Of a stretch of DNA of 64,000 nt, positions 55,415 through 64,000 are shown piece by piece. Under the pieces are notes generated by a model. The model was not told where the DNA came from. It ran no database searches and saw nothing but the letters and a program-made list of their open reading frames with translations. Location of the stretch: NCBI RefSeq assembly GCF_900167915.1, contig NZ_FUYM01000002.1, positions 496,001 to 560,000 of the forward strand. The letters run 5' to 3'. This stretch comes from Rhizorhabdus histidinilytica (GTDB lineage Bacteria; Pseudomonadota; Alphaproteobacteria; Sphingomonadales; Sphingomonadaceae). Every line of letters starts with the position of its first letter. The first letter of the stretch is position 1. Both the position numbers and the translations under genes were made by a program.

Positions 55415-57316
55415 ATGTGCGGGATCGCTGGCCTCTATCATCTGCAGACCGCCAAGCCGGTCGAGAAAGCCCGTGTCCGGGCGATGACCGAGATGATCGC
55501 GCATCGCGGGCCCGACGGGTCGGGGGTGTGGACCGCGCCGGGCGTCGGTCTCGGCCACCGCCGCCTGTCGATCATCGACCTGGCGGGCGGTACCCAGCCG
55601 ATGGCGAGCGCCGACGGCCAGGCGATGCTCAGCTATAATGGCGAGGTCTATAATTATCGCGCGGTGCGTGCCGAGCTGGAGGCGCTCGGCCGCGCCTTCC
55701 GCACCAGCAGCGACAGCGAGGTGATCGTCGAGGCGTGGCGCCAATGGGGCCCTGATTGCCTGTCGCGGCTCAACGGCATGTTCGCCTTCGCGATCCATGA
55801 TCGCGAGCGCGGCTGCCTGTTCCTCGCGCGCGACCGGCTCGGCGTGAAGCCGCTCTTCTATGCCGAGCTGTCTGACGGCAGCGTCGCCTTCGGGTCGGAG
55901 CTCAAGGCGCTGCTCGCCCATCCGCTGCTGCGCCGCAGCCCCGATTTCAGCGCTGTCGACGACTATCTGGGGCTCGGCTACGTCCCCGACGACAGCAGCA
56001 TCGTCGCGGGCGTGAACAAGCTGCCCGCCGGCCATTATCTCCTGCTCCGGCGCGGCGCGCCGCTGCCCCGGCCGGTGCAGTGGTGGGACGTCAGCTTTGC
56101 CGACCGCGCCCGCGGCGGCCGCGCGGCGCTGGAGGAGGAGCTGGTCGGCCTCATGCGCGCCGCCGTCACCGACCGGATGGTGTCGGACGTGCCGCTCGGC
56201 GCCTTCCTGTCGGGCGGGGTCGACAGCTCGGCGGTGGTCGCGTTGATGGCGGAGGCGAGCCGGCAGGCGGTCAAGACCTGCTCGATCGGTTTCGACCATC
56301 CCGATTTCGACGAGACCCGCTACGCCGCCGCGATCGCGGAGCGGTTTGCCACCGACCATCGATCCCGCGTCGTATCGGCCGACGACCATGGCCTGGTCGA
56401 CACGCTGGTCGCGGCGTTCGACGAGCCCTTCGCCGACGCCTCCGCGCTGCCGACCTACCGGGTCGCCGAGCTGGCGCGCGAGACGGTGACGGTCGCGCTC
56501 TCGGGCGACGGCGCCGACGAGGCCTTCGCCGGTTATCGGCGGCTCACCTTCTTCCAGGCCGAGGAGCGCGTACGCGGGCTGCTCCCCCTCGGTTTCCGGC
56601 GCAATCTGTTCGGAACGCTCGGCCGGCTCTACCCCAAGCTCGACCGGGCGCCGCAGATGCTGCGCGCCAAGAGCACGCTGGAGGGGCTCGGCCGGTCGAG
56701 CGAGGAGGCCTATGCGCTCGCGGTCGGCGTCACCGGCCCGGCGCTGCGGCGGCGGCTCTACACCGATCGCGCGGTCCGCGATCTTCAGGGCCATCGCGCC
56801 GAGGACCGCTATATTGCCGCGATGCGCGCCGCCCCGGCGCGCGACGCGCTCGACCGCGCCCAATATGCCGATCTCAAGATCTGGCTGCCCGGCGACATCC
56901 TCACCAAGGTCGACCGCACCAGCATGGCGGTCGGCCTCGAAGCGCGCGAGCCGCTGCTCGACTATCGGCTGGTCGAGTTCGCGGCGCGGCTGCCGGTGCG
57001 GATGCGGGTGCGCGGCACGACCGGCAAGTGGCTGCTCAAGCAGGCGATGCGCCGCTACCTGCCCGACGACATATTGTTCCGCCGCAAGATGGGCTTCGTC
57101 ACCCCGATCAGCGCCTGGTTCCGGGGCCCGCTGGCCGACGAGGCGCGCCGGATCGCCAAGGCCTCCTCGCTGGTCGAGACCGGCTGGTTCGATCCGGCCG
57201 CGCTCGACGGCATCGTCGCCGAGCACCAGGCCGGCCGCTTCGACCATGGCCGCCTGCTGTGGCAGCTCATGATGCTCGACCGCTCGCTGGGGCGGCTGTT
57301 CGGCGCGGGGCGATAG
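55415..57316 (+). CDS. XrtA system amidotransferase (asparagine synthetase-like)
   Basis: 633 residues. Class II glutamine amidotransferase domain with the nucleophile Cys2 (MCGIAGLYHLQ), HRGPDGSGVW and YNGEVYNYRAVRAEL. The synthetase domain has the PP-loop FLSGGVDSSAVVAL near 263-276, then LSGDGADEAFAGYRRLTFF. It transfers ammonia from glutamine to a carboxylate, likely on the exopolysaccharide (TIGR03108 family, from memory). It is the last gene of the XrtA cluster; the converging FKBP gene stops 8 bases away. No exosortase or EpsI gene follows. Confidence 0.93.
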   Translation: MCGIAGLYHLQTAKPVEKARVRAMTEMIAHRGPDGSGVWTAPGVGLGHRRLSIIDLAGGTQPMASADGQAMLSYNGEVYNYRAVRAELEALGRAFRTSSDSEVIVEAWRQWGPDCLSRLNGMFAFAIHDRERGCLFLARDRLGVKPLFYAELSDGSVAFGSELKALLAHPLLRRSPDFSAVDDYLGLGYVPDDSSIVAGVNKLPAGHYLLLRRGAPLPRPVQWWDVSFADRARGGRAALEEELVGLMRAAVTDRMVSDVPLGAFLSGGVDSSAVVALMAEASRQAVKTCSIGFDHPDFDETRYAAAIAERFATDHRSRVVSADDHGLVDTLVAAFDEPFADASALPTYRVAELARETVTVALSGDGADEAFAGYRRLTFFQAEERVRGLLPLGFRRNLFGTLGRLYPKLDRAPQMLRAKSTLEGLGRSSEEAYALAVGVTGPALRRRLYTDRAVRDLQGHRAEDRYIAAMRAAPARDALDRAQYADLKIWLPGDILTKVDRTSMAVGLEAREPLLDYRLVEFAARLPVRMRVRGTTGKWLLKQAMRRYLPDDILFRRKMGFVTPISAWFRGPLADEARRIAKASSLVETGWFDPAALDGIVAEHQAGRFDHGRLLWQLMMLDRSLGRLFGAGR

Positions 57317-57324
57317 GCGGGCGC

Positions 57325-57741
57325 CTACCGGACCTTGATCAGCTCCACCTCGAACAGCATCCAGCTATCGGGCGGGACGGGGCCCTTGCCCTTCGCGCCA
57401 TAGCCGGCCTGGGGCGGGATGATCAGGGTGCGGATGCCGCCTTCCTTCATGCCGATGATGCCCGCGTCCCAGCCCTCGATCACGTCGCCGGCGCCGAGCG
57501 TGAAGGTCAGCGGCTCGCCGCCGCGCGAGGAGTCGAAATTCCTGCCGCGCTCCTCCTCGGGCTGGAGCCACAGCCAGCCGGTGTAATGGACGGTAACGGT
57601 CCGGCCCGTCCGCGCCTCGGCGCCGCTGCCGACCTCATAATCCTCGACCTGGGTGCCGTCGGGCAGGGTGATCGCCTGGGCATGGACGACGGCGCTCGCC
57701 ATCAGGGCGAGCAGCGCGAGCAGCGGCTTGGGGAGCGTCAT
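57325..57741 (-). CDS. FKBP-type peptidyl-prolyl cis-trans isomerase, exported
   Basis: 138 residues with a signal peptide ([15 protein letters not shown]) and one FKBP domain: [60 protein letters not shown] and [20 protein letters not shown]. It folds prolyl bonds in the periplasm. The ATG at 57741 lies inside the stop of truA (4-base overlap), so truA-FKBP are coupled. Length is that of minimal FKBPs. Confidence 0.93.
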   Translation of the reverse strand: MTLPKPLLALLALMASAVVHAQAITLPDGTQVEDYEVGSGAEARTGRTVTVHYTGWLWLQPEEERGRNFDSSRGGEPLTFTLGAGDVIEGWDAGIIGMKEGGIRTLIIPPQAGYGAKGKGPVPPDSWMLFEVELIKVR

Positions 57742-58502
57742 TGGGCGGCTTCTCCCGTTTCCGCCGGATAGACGGCTTCCATGAAATAGAGCCCGTCGGG
57801 CGGTGCGTTGAGGCCGAGGCGAGCGCGGTCCGCGGCCGCCAGCGCGTCGGCCAGTTCGGCGGCGGTCCAGCGGCCCCGGCCGACCAGCGCGAGGCAGCCC
57901 ACCATTGAGCGGACCTGGTGGTGGAGGAAGGAGCGCGCCGCCGCCTCGATCTCGATCAGCTCGCCCGAACGGTGCACGTCGAGCCGGTCGAGCGTCTTGA
58001 CCGGACTTTCGGCCTGGCAATGCGCCGAGCGGAAGGTGGTGAAGTCGTGCCGCCCGACGAGGTGCTGCGCCGCCGCGTGCATCGCCCGGTCGTCGAGCTC
58101 GGCCGCGACCTGCCAGGCGAGGCCGGCGTCGAGGGTCAACGGCGCGCGGCGGTTGACGATGCGATAGATGTAGCGCCGGCCGATGCACGAGAAGCGGGCA
58201 TGCCAGTCGTCCGCGACCGGATCGCAGCCGAGGATCGCGACGGGCGCGGGGCGCAACCGCGCGTTGAGCGCCTCCTTGAGCCGGAACGGCGTGATCGGCT
58301 TGGCGACGTCGGCATGCGCGGTCATCGCCCGGCCGTGGACTCCGGCATCGGTGCGCCCGGCGGCGTGGATCACCGCCTGCTCGCCGGTGACGGCGGTGAT
58401 CGCCTCCTCGATCGCCTGCTGGACGCTGGGGCCATGCGCCTGCCGCTGCCAGCCCATGAAGGGGCGCCCGTCGAACTCGACGGTCAGGCGGAAACGGGTC
58501 AT
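57738..58502 (-). CDS. truA: tRNA pseudouridine(38-40) synthase
   Basis: 254 residues. Catalytic Asp52 in [34 protein letters not shown] near the N-terminus and [19 protein letters not shown] near the C-terminus are standard TruA motifs. It modifies positions 38-40 of the tRNA anticodon arm. It overlaps the fmt stop by 4 bases and the FKBP start by 4, so the three form one operon. Confidence 0.96.
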   Translation of the reverse strand: MTRFRLTVEFDGRPFMGWQRQAHGPSVQQAIEEAITAVTGEQAVIHAAGRTDAGVHGRAMTAHADVAKPITPFRLKEALNARLRPAPVAILGCDPVADDWHARFSCIGRRYIYRIVNRRAPLTLDAGLAWQVAAELDDRAMHAAAQHLVGRHDFTTFRSAHCQAESPVKTLDRLDVHRSGELIEIEAAARSFLHHQVRSMVGCLALVGRGRWTAAELADALAAADRARLGLNAPPDGLYFMEAVYPAETGEAAQ

Positions 58503-59425
58503 GTCCGCGACGGGCCGGCCAGATGGGTGCCCGCCGGGATGGCGAAGCCGCGCAGCAGCTCTCCGGCGCTCATCGCCGCCTTGCCGGCGCGCTGGACGCG
58601 GGTCGGCCGGATCGCGCCGCTGATGCATTCGATCGTCAGCGCGTCGTCGATCACTTCGCCGGGGGCCGCCAGGCTATGCCGATCGATCACCTCGCAGGCG
58701 AGGACGCGGATGCGCTCTCCCTGATGCTCGAACCAGGCGCCCGGCGCCGGGTTGAAGGCGCGAACCTGACGTTCGATCTGACCGGCGGCCTCGGCAAAGT
58801 CGATCCGGGATTCGGCCTTGTCGATCTTGGCGGCATAGGTGACGCCTTCGTCAGGCTGGACGACCGGGGGATGCGCGCCGAGGTCGGCGAGCACCTCCAC
58901 CATCAGCGCGGCGCCGCTCCGCGCCAGCTCGTCGGTCAGCTCGCCCGCCGTCTTGCCGTCGACCGGGGTCTCGACCGTCGCCAGCATCGGGCCGGTGTCG
59001 AGCCCGCGCTCCATCTGCATGATCGTCACGCCGGTCGTGCTATCGCCGGCCAGGATCGCGCGTTGGACCGGCGCCGCCCCGCGCCAGCGCGGCAGCAGCG
59101 AGCCATGGACGTTGAGGCAGCCATGGCGCGGCGCGTCGAGGACAGGCTGCGGCAGGATCAGCCCATAGGCGGCGACCACCGCGACATCGAGGTCGAGCGC
59201 GGCGAAGTCCGCCTGCGCGTCCGCGTCGCGCAGCGTGATCGGGTGGCGGATCGGGATGCCCAGTTCCTCGGCCCTGCGCTGGACGGGGGAGGGCATCAGC
59301 GCCTTGCCCCGGCCGGCGGGGCGGGGCGGCTGGCAATAGACGGCGGCCAGCTCGTGGCCGGCGTCGACCAGCGCGTCGAGCGTCGGTACGGCGAAATCGG
59401 GGGTTCCCATGAAGGCGATGCGCAT
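58499..59425 (-). CDS. fmt: Methionyl-tRNA formyltransferase
   Basis: 308 residues. Formylates Met-tRNAi using 10-formyl-THF. [14 protein letters not shown] opens the N-terminal domain; [20 protein letters not shown] holds the catalytic Asn and His; the C-terminal tRNA-binding domain follows. AGAGGGG precedes the ATG. It is the first gene of a fmt-truA-FKBP operon, divergent from recR. def, the enzyme that removes the formyl group, is nearby but on the other strand. Confidence 0.96.
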   Translation of the reverse strand: MRIAFMGTPDFAVPTLDALVDAGHELAAVYCQPPRPAGRGKALMPSPVQRRAEELGIPIRHPITLRDADAQADFAALDLDVAVVAAYGLILPQPVLDAPRHGCLNVHGSLLPRWRGAAPVQRAILAGDSTTGVTIMQMERGLDTGPMLATVETPVDGKTAGELTDELARSGAALMVEVLADLGAHPPVVQPDEGVTYAAKIDKAESRIDFAEAAGQIERQVRAFNPAPGAWFEHQGERIRVLACEVIDRHSLAAPGEVIDDALTIECISGAIRPTRVQRAGKAAMSAGELLRGFAIPAGTHLAGPSRT

Positions 59426-59477
59426 GTCCCCTCTGAAACGCTTGCCATCCGATGATGCAAGCCCATATCGATGGGCG

Positions 59478-60074
59478 ATGTCGTCTCCCGAGATCGAAAC
59501 GCTGACCCAGGCGCTCGCGAAGCTGCCCGGCCTCGGCCCGCGCTCGGCGCGCCGGGCGGTCCTGCACCTGCTCAAGAAGCGTGAGGCGGCGCTCGGCCCG
59601 CTGCTGCGCGCGCTGGAGGCGGTCAACGACAAGCTCACCAGCTGCCATCTCTGCGGCAATGTCGATACCAGCGATCCATGCGGCATCTGCGCCGATCCCC
59701 GGCGCGACGCGCGCATGCTGTGCGTGGTCGAGGAGGTCGCCGATCTCTGGGCGCTCGATCGATCGCGGCTGTTCCCGGGCCGCTTCCATGTCCTCGGCGG
59801 GCGGCTTTCCGCGCTCGAAGGCATCCGCCCCGAGGACCTGTCGATCGACCTGCTGATCGGCCGGATCGCGGCCGGCGGGATCGACGAGGTGGTGCTGGCG
59901 ATGAACGCCACCCTCGAAGGGCAGACCACCGCCCATTATATCGCCGACCGGCTGGAGAGCTTCCCCGTCCGCCTGACCCAGCTCGCCCATGGCCTGCCGG
60001 TGGGCGGCGAGCTCGACTATCTCGACGAGGGAACCCTGGCGCAGGCGCTGCGCGCCCGCCGTCCGGTGAGTTGA
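59478..60074 (+). CDS. recR: Recombination mediator protein RecR
   Basis: 198 residues. A helix-hairpin-helix ([19 protein letters not shown]), a four-Cys zinc finger (Cys56, Cys59, Cys68, Cys71 in [16 protein letters not shown]) and a Toprim domain ([16 protein letters not shown]). It loads RecA with RecF/RecO at gaps. The ATG at 59478 is preferred since the conserved [12 protein letters not shown] begins six codons later. dnaX and the YbaB gene, often upstream, are not here. Confidence 0.95.
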   Translation: MSSPEIETLTQALAKLPGLGPRSARRAVLHLLKKREAALGPLLRALEAVNDKLTSCHLCGNVDTSDPCGICADPRRDARMLCVVEEVADLWALDRSRLFPGRFHVLGGRLSALEGIRPEDLSIDLLIGRIAAGGIDEVVLAMNATLEGQTTAHYIADRLESFPVRLTQLAHGLPVGGELDYLDEGTLAQALRARRPVS

Positions 60075-60170
60075 GCCGGATGCTGTTCTGCTGCGGTTAA
60101 GATTGACCGGTCCATCCTTGGTCAGCCCGACTCCAGCTCGGACCCAAGAAAAAGGGAAGGAGCTATACAG

Positions 60171-60542
60171 ATGAGACCTATATTCACCCGCCTGGTCGCG
60201 GCACTCGTCGTCACCGGCACGGTCGCGGCGGCGGCGCCCGCCGAGGCGCGTGATCGCTGGGGCCACCGCTACGAGCATCGCTGGGACGGCGACCGTCACT
60301 GGCGGGGTGACCGCTGGCGCGGCGACGGCTGGCGGGGCGACCGCTATTGGCGCGGCGATCGCTGGCGCGGTCGTGGCTACGGCTATTATGCCCCGCGCCG
60401 CTATTATTATGAGCCGCGCTATTACGGCTATGGCTACGGCTATCCGCGCGGACGCTATTATTATCGCGACCGTGGCGGCGATGCGCTGATCGGCGCGATC
60501 GCGGGCATCGCGATCGGCGCGGCGATCGCCAGCGCCGACTGA
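60171..60542 (+). CDS. Secreted WRGD/Tyr-rich repeat protein with C-terminal glycine-zipper
   Basis: 123 residues. A signal peptide (LVAALVVTGTVAAAAPAEA) is followed by tandem WRGDR/WRGDG units at about 43-68, then a Tyr-rich stretch (YYYEPRYYGYGYGYPRGRYY). The protein ends with a glycine/alanine zipper (GAIAGIAIGAAIASAD). AAGGAG lies nine bases before the ATG. Such Arg/Trp/Tyr-rich exported proteins with a terminal glycine zipper are frequent in sphingomonads but have no known function. A cell-envelope or metal-related role is possible (inference). Confidence 0.75.
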   Translation: MRPIFTRLVAALVVTGTVAAAAPAEARDRWGHRYEHRWDGDRHWRGDRWRGDGWRGDRYWRGDRWRGRGYGYYAPRRYYYEPRYYGYGYGYPRGRYYYRDRGGDALIGAIAGIAIGAAIASAD

Positions 60543-60551
60543 CCGGTCCGG

Positions 60552-60574
60552 CTCCTCCCGCGCAGCGGGAGGGG
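60552..60574. other. Hairpin after the WRGD-repeat gene
   Basis: CCTCCCGC and GCGGGAGG are separated by GCA. No T-run follows, so intrinsic termination is doubtful; it lies 12 bases after the stop codon. Confidence 0.4.
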
Positions 60575-60623
60575 CCACCGGCGTCGCCTTGACGATTCGG
60601 CCCGAAATACCTAGCTCGTCGTC

Positions 60624-61157
60624 ATGGCCATCCGTCCGATCCTCGAAGCGCCCGATCCGCGCCTGCGCACCAAGTCCACTCCCGTGGAGGCGGTCGACGA
60701 TGATCTGCGCGCGCTGGTCGCCGACATGTTCGAAACCATGTACGATGCGCCGGGCATCGGCCTGGCCGCGATCCAGGTCGGCGTGCCGAAGCGCGTGCTG
60801 GTGATCGACCTGCAGGAGGAAGAGGACGCCGAGGGCAAGCCGATCCGCCATCCGCGCGTTTTCATCAATCCCGAGCTGTTCGATCCGTCGGAGGAGCAGT
60901 CGGTCTACAACGAAGGCTGCCTGTCGGTCCCCGATCAATATGCCGAGGTCGAGCGCCCGGCGGTGATCCATGCGCGCTGGCTGGACGAGCAGGGCGAGAA
61001 GCATGAGGAGCGGCTCGAAGGCCTGCTCGCCACCTGCCTCCAGCATGAGATGGACCATCTCGAAGGCATCCTCTTCATCGACCATCTGTCGCGGCTGAAG
61101 CGCGAGATGGTGATGAAGAAGCTCGAAAAGGCCCGCCGCGCCCGCAAGGCGGCCTGA
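60624..61157 (+). CDS. def: Peptide deformylase
   Basis: 177 residues. Motif 1 [10 protein letters not shown] (44-53), motif 2 EGCLSVP with the metal Cys99, and motif 3 QHEMDHLEG with His141 and His145 and catalytic Glu142. Removes the N-formyl group from nascent proteins. There is a long interval without other genes between recR and def apart from the WRGD gene, so def may have its own promoter. Confidence 0.97.
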   Translation: MAIRPILEAPDPRLRTKSTPVEAVDDDLRALVADMFETMYDAPGIGLAAIQVGVPKRVLVIDLQEEEDAEGKPIRHPRVFINPELFDPSEEQSVYNEGCLSVPDQYAEVERPAVIHARWLDEQGEKHEERLEGLLATCLQHEMDHLEGILFIDHLSRLKREMVMKKLEKARRARKAA

Positions 61158-61174
61158 TTTCTTCCCATTTCGTC

Positions 61175-61252
61175 ATTCCAGCGAAAGCTGGAATCTCTCT
61201 GCCTTGTCTCGATTGTGGAGAAAGAAAGGGAGATCCCGGCGTTCGCCGGGAT
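61175..61252. repeat. Paired extragenic hairpins between def and the piuC-like gene
   Basis: ATTCCAGC-GAAA-GCTGGAAT (8-pair stem, GAAA loop) is followed 38 bases later by ATCCCGGCG-TT-CGCCGGGAT (9-pair stem). GTC precedes the first, as in the 7868 element. They lie between converging genes and may stop transcription from both sides. This is the best-preserved GTCATTCC...GGAATC element in the window. Confidence 0.8.
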
Positions 61253-61275
61253 AAGGAGGATATCGGCCTGAGGCC

Positions 61276-61959
61276 TCACGCCTCCGCCCAGCGCCGCAGC
61301 AGGTTGTGATAGACGCCGGTCAGCTTGATGATCGCCGGATCGTCCTGCCCGCGATCGCCGGCGACTGCCTGGATCGCGGTGTCGAGGTCGAACAGGGTGC
61401 GGCGGGCGCCATCGTCGCGGACCATGCTCTGGATCCAGAAGAAGGAGCACAGCCGCTCGCCGCGCGTCACCGGGGTGACGTGGTGCAGGCTCGACGCCGG
61501 ATAGAGGATCATGTCGCCCGCGCCGAGCTTGACCTTGTGGGTGCCGAGCGTGTCCTCGACCACCAGCTCGCCGCCGTCATAGCTGCCGGGATCGTTGAGG
61601 AAGAGCGTCGCCGACAGGTCGGAACGGATGCGGAAGTCGGTGCCGCGCTTCATCCGGATCGCGTTGTCGACATGGGTGTCGAACCGCTCGCCGCCCGAAT
61701 AGAGGTTGAACAGCGGTGGGAACACCCTGAGCGGCAGCGCCGCCGCGATGAACAGCGGCGTTGCGCCGAGCGCGTCGAGGATGACGCCGCCGGCCTCGCG
61801 CGCCGCGGCGCTGTCCTCGGGCAATTGCCGGTTCTTCTTGGCAAGCGCGGACTGATGGCCCGAGGTGGCGTTGCCATCGACCCATTCCGCCTCGGTCACG
61901 AGGGCGCGGACATGATCCAGCATGCGGCCCGTCAGGACGCCGGGTATCGCGATCATCAT
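61276..61959 (-). CDS. piuC: Fe(II)/2-oxoglutarate-dependent dioxygenase (PiuC/PKHD-type hydroxylase)
   Basis: 227 residues. The double-stranded beta-helix carries [10 protein letters not shown] (metal His and Asp) and the distal His in [14 protein letters not shown], plus [11 protein letters not shown] at the C-terminal subdomain. It belongs to the PKHD/YbiX group usually encoded beside iron-siderophore receptors. The start is one of two tandem ATGs. It follows tonB by 7 bases on the same strand, so the two form an operon. The TonB-dependent receptor at 38466 is far away. Confidence 0.93.
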   Translation of the reverse strand: MMIAIPGVLTGRMLDHVRALVTEAEWVDGNATSGHQSALAKKNRQLPEDSAAAREAGGVILDALGATPLFIAAALPLRVFPPLFNLYSGGERFDTHVDNAIRMKRGTDFRIRSDLSATLFLNDPGSYDGGELVVEDTLGTHKVKLGAGDMILYPASSLHHVTPVTRGERLCSFFWIQSMVRDDGARRTLFDLDTAIQAVAGDRGQDDPAIIKLTGVYHNLLRRWAEA

Positions 61960-61966
61960 CGGCGGA

Positions 61967-62701
61967 TCAGCCGTTCAGGGTGAAGGGCATGGTGTAGAGG
62001 CCGCGTACCTCGACCGGCTGGCCGTCGCGGATCACCGGCTGCCAGCGCCAGCCGCGGATCGCCTGAAGCGCGGCCTGGTCGAGACGGGCGAAGCCGCTGC
62101 TCTGCGCGATCGAAATCTCGGCGACCCGGCCGTCGGTGCCGATCAGCAGCCGGACGACGACCGTGCCCTGTTCATGCTTGCGGCGAGATTCCATCGGATA
62201 GCGCGGCGGCTTGCCTTCGAGCAGCCGCTCGTCGAGATTGCCGACCATCACCGGCCCCGCCGGCGGTGGCGCCGCGACCGCGACCGGCTTGGGCGGCGGG
62301 GGCGCGGAGGTGACGGCGATCGGCGGAGGTGGCGGGGCGATCGTCTGAACGATCGGCGCCGGCGTCACGACCACCGGCTGGACCTTCTCGACCACCACGG
62401 GCTCGGGCTTCGGCTTCTCGGCCGGCGGCGCGGGCGGTTCGGCGATCAGGTCGACGACCAGCGGCTTCTTCTTCTCTGCGATGTGGATGACGTCGAAGGT
62501 GACCAGCGCATAGAAGGCGACGAGGTGGAGCGCGACGATCGCGGCGATCATGGGCCAGTTGGGCGCGCGATCGGCGCCATAGGCCGAACGCTCGACCGTC
62601 ACCGGAGGCGGGGCCTTCGCTTGCGAATCGGGCAGGTCGGCGAAGAAGAGCGCACGGCCCTCCGCTCCCGCATCCCTGTCCAGCGTCGCGTGCATCGTCA
62701 A
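61967..62701 (-). CDS. tonB: Energy transducer TonB
   Basis: 244 residues. One membrane helix ([20 protein letters not shown]), a proline-rich linker ([20 protein letters not shown] and [17 protein letters not shown]), and a TonB C-terminal domain ([19 protein letters not shown], then [14 protein letters not shown]). It carries proton-motive energy to outer-membrane receptors. The TTG at 62701 is seven bases from AGGGAG, so it is preferred over the ATG two codons later. No exbB or exbD is adjacent. A Fur-like site lies upstream. Confidence 0.94.
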   Translation of the reverse strand: MTMHATLDRDAGAEGRALFFADLPDSQAKAPPPVTVERSAYGADRAPNWPMIAAIVALHLVAFYALVTFDVIHIAEKKKPLVVDLIAEPPAPPAEKPKPEPVVVEKVQPVVVTPAPIVQTIAPPPPPIAVTSAPPPPKPVAVAAPPPAGPVMVGNLDERLLEGKPPRYPMESRRKHEQGTVVVRLLIGTDGRVAEISIAQSSGFARLDQAALQAIRGWRWQPVIRDGQPVEVRGLYTMPFTLNG

Positions 62702-62743
62702 CGATCGACTCCCTGTCTGCGGCTTCGCTACCGCAGTTCTTAG

Positions 62744-62758
62744 TGCAAATCAATCGCA
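62744..62758 (-). promoter_or_regulatory. Possible iron-regulator (Fur/Irr-like) site upstream of tonB-piuC
   Basis: TGCAAATCAATCGCA has TGC/GCA ends and about 10 of 15 bases in palindrome, similar to alphaproteobacterial Fur-type boxes. It lies 43 bases before the tonB start. No exact copy occurs at the other iron gene in the window. Confidence 0.35.
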
Positions 62759-62832
62759 ATAGCGTTTGATCGCGGTCAACAACCGCGCATTGCGGAGCGT
62801 GACGAAACGCCCCGCCATCCCTATGTGTTGGT

Positions 62833-64000
62833 GATGCGTCGCCCCAAAGCAGCCGGTCTTCCGACCCGCGAACAGATCATCGATTTCATCACCACGTCGG
62901 AGGTGCCCGCCGGCAAGCGCGAGATCGCGCGCGCCTTCGGGTTGCAGGGCAATGAGAAGATCGCGCTCAAGGCGTTGCTCAAGGACATGGCCGACGAAGG
63001 GCTGATCGACAGCGCCCGAGGCCGCGCCTTCCACAGGATGGGCGGCATCCCCAAGGTAACGGTGCTGCGGATCACCGACGTGACCGACGAGGGCGTGCCG
63101 CTGGCGGTGCCCGAGACCTGGCACGGCGAGAGCGGCCCGCCGCCGCAGCTCCGCGTCCGCGAGATGCGCGCGCGCAAGGGCAGCGCGCTCGGCGTCGGCG
63201 ACCGCATCCTGGCGCGGACCGAGGAAGCCGGCAACGGCTGGATCGCGCATCCGATGAAGAAGCTGGCGCGTGGCGAGGCGCTGATGCTCGGCATCCTCCA
63301 CCGCGACGGCGACCGGCTGTGGCTGCGCCCGGTCGACAAGCGCGAGAAGCGCGACACGCTGGTGTCCGACGCGGGCGACGCCGATGCCGGTGACCTTGTC
63401 CTCGCGGAGAAGGCGGGCCGGCCGCCGCGCATCACCGCACGGGTGACCGAGCGGCTGGGCGATCCCTTCGCGCCGCGATCGTTCAGCCTCGTTGCGATCC
63501 ACAAGCACGGCATCCCCGATGTTTTTCCCGAGACCGTGATCGAGGAGGCTGGCCTCGTCACCCGGCTCGACCTGGGGGAGGGGCGCGAGGATCTGCGCGA
63601 CCTGCCGATCGTCGCGATCGATCCGGCCGACGCGCGCGACCATGACGATGCGATCTGGGCGGCGCCCGACGACGATCCTGCCAACCCGGGCGGCTTCCGG
63701 GCGATCGTCGCGATCGCCGACGTCTCCTTCTACGTCCGTCCCGGATCGGCACTCGACCGCGAGGCGAAGAAGCGCGGCAACAGCGTCTATTTCCCCGATC
63801 GGGTCGTGCCGATGCTGCCCGAGGCGCTGTCGGCTGACATGTGCTCGCTCAAGCATGGCGAGGACCGCGCGGCGATGGTCTGCCACCTGACGGTGAAGGC
63901 GAACGGGACGCTGGCGAACTGGCGCTTCGCCCGCGCGGTCGTGCGTATCGCGGCGAACATCGCCTATGAGGATGCGCAGGCGGCGATCGACGGCGCGCCG
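62833..64000 (+). CDS. rnr: Ribonuclease R (partial, C-terminus off window)
   Basis: The first 389 codons are in the window; the gene runs off the right edge. An N-terminal winged-helix region (LPTREQIIDFITTSEVPAGK, then GLQGNEKIALKALLKDMADE) is followed by cold-shock-like domains and the RNB core. LRDLPIVAIDPADARDHDDA holds the catalytic Asp cluster, and VAIADVSFYVRPGSALDREA follows. It is a 3'-5' exoribonuclease for structured RNA. The start is the ATG before RRPKAAG. It is divergent from tonB. Confidence 0.93.

Noticed and set aside
54074-57247. 1,057-codon minus-strand frame opposite the XrtA GT and amidotransferase genes
   Set aside because: Shadow of two well-identified plus-strand genes; composition is that of antisense frames.
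60285-60375. Tandem short repeats that could be mistaken for non-coding satellite
   Set aside because: They are in frame and encode the WRGD units of a gene with signal peptide and ribosome site.

Overview
The window looks like chromosomal DNA from an alphaproteobacterium of the Sphingomonadales (Sphingomonas/Rhizorhabdus type). This is inferred from the very high G+C content, the complete XrtA-type (PEP-CTERM/exosortase A) exopolysaccharide gene order, the many TonB-linked genes, and the short extragenic palindromes of the GTCATTCC...GGAATC type between genes. No taxon was confirmed by any search. Almost the whole window is coding; no rRNA, tRNA, CRISPR array or insertion sequence was seen.

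Region 1 (1-9,819) starts with a DUF1796-like gene that runs off the left edge. Divergent from it is a plus-strand run: a sulfotransferase, a 1,301-residue multi-domain glycosyltransferase, an M23 peptidase and a GT4 enzyme. A cysteine-free RTX (Ca-binding repeat) protein follows on the minus strand and ends at a strong terminator. Region 2 (9,820-15,443) is a minus-strand type I secretion operon (TolC-like, PrtD-like ABC, HlyD-like) whose last gene is a second sulfotransferase. The RTX protein is its obvious cargo candidate.

Region 3 (15,696-32,216) is a glycan assembly island. It has a 1,386-residue TPR/RgpF/GT4/GT2 fusion and an 883-residue methyltransferase-glycosyltransferase-methyltransferase fusion. 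Two further stand-alone copies of the same unusual glycosyltransferase sit beside separate methyltransferase genes. A minus-strand operon combines two GT4 enzymes, a KpsM-like permease, a KpsE-like inner-membrane protein and one of the GT/methyltransferase pairs. No KpsT-type ATPase is in the window. Region 4 (32,470-36,357) is rfbCBDA for dTDP-L-rhamnose, with a cyclic-nucleotide-binding-domain gene coupled to the end.

Region 5 (36,358-42,400) holds an MreB paralogue without mreCD, a Sel1-repeat gene, a TonB-dependent siderophore receptor preceded by two Fur-like palindromes, a small unknown gene and trxB. Region 6 (42,560-57,316) is the XrtA-associated exopolysaccharide cluster: acyl carrier protein, acyl-CoA ligase, PLP decarboxylase, export protein, chain-length protein, tyrosine kinase, outer-membrane protein, ATPase, deacetylase, FemAB, glycosyltransferase and amidotransferase. 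The exosortase itself is not present. Region 7 (57,325-64,000) is mainly housekeeping: FKBP isomerase, truA, fmt, recR, a WRGD-repeat secreted protein, def, piuC-tonB and the start of an RNase R gene.

The most interesting part is regions 1-3. Sulfotransferases, methyltransferase/glycosyltransferase fusions, a shared about 45-residue FD..Y..YPD module found in three enzyme classes, RTX type I secretion and ABC-type glycan export are interleaved. This suggests a sulfated and/or methylated, rhamnose-containing surface glycan associated with a secreted RTX surface protein. The arrangement resembles the known linkage of S-layer secretion and O-antigen genes in Caulobacter. That integrated role is inference.
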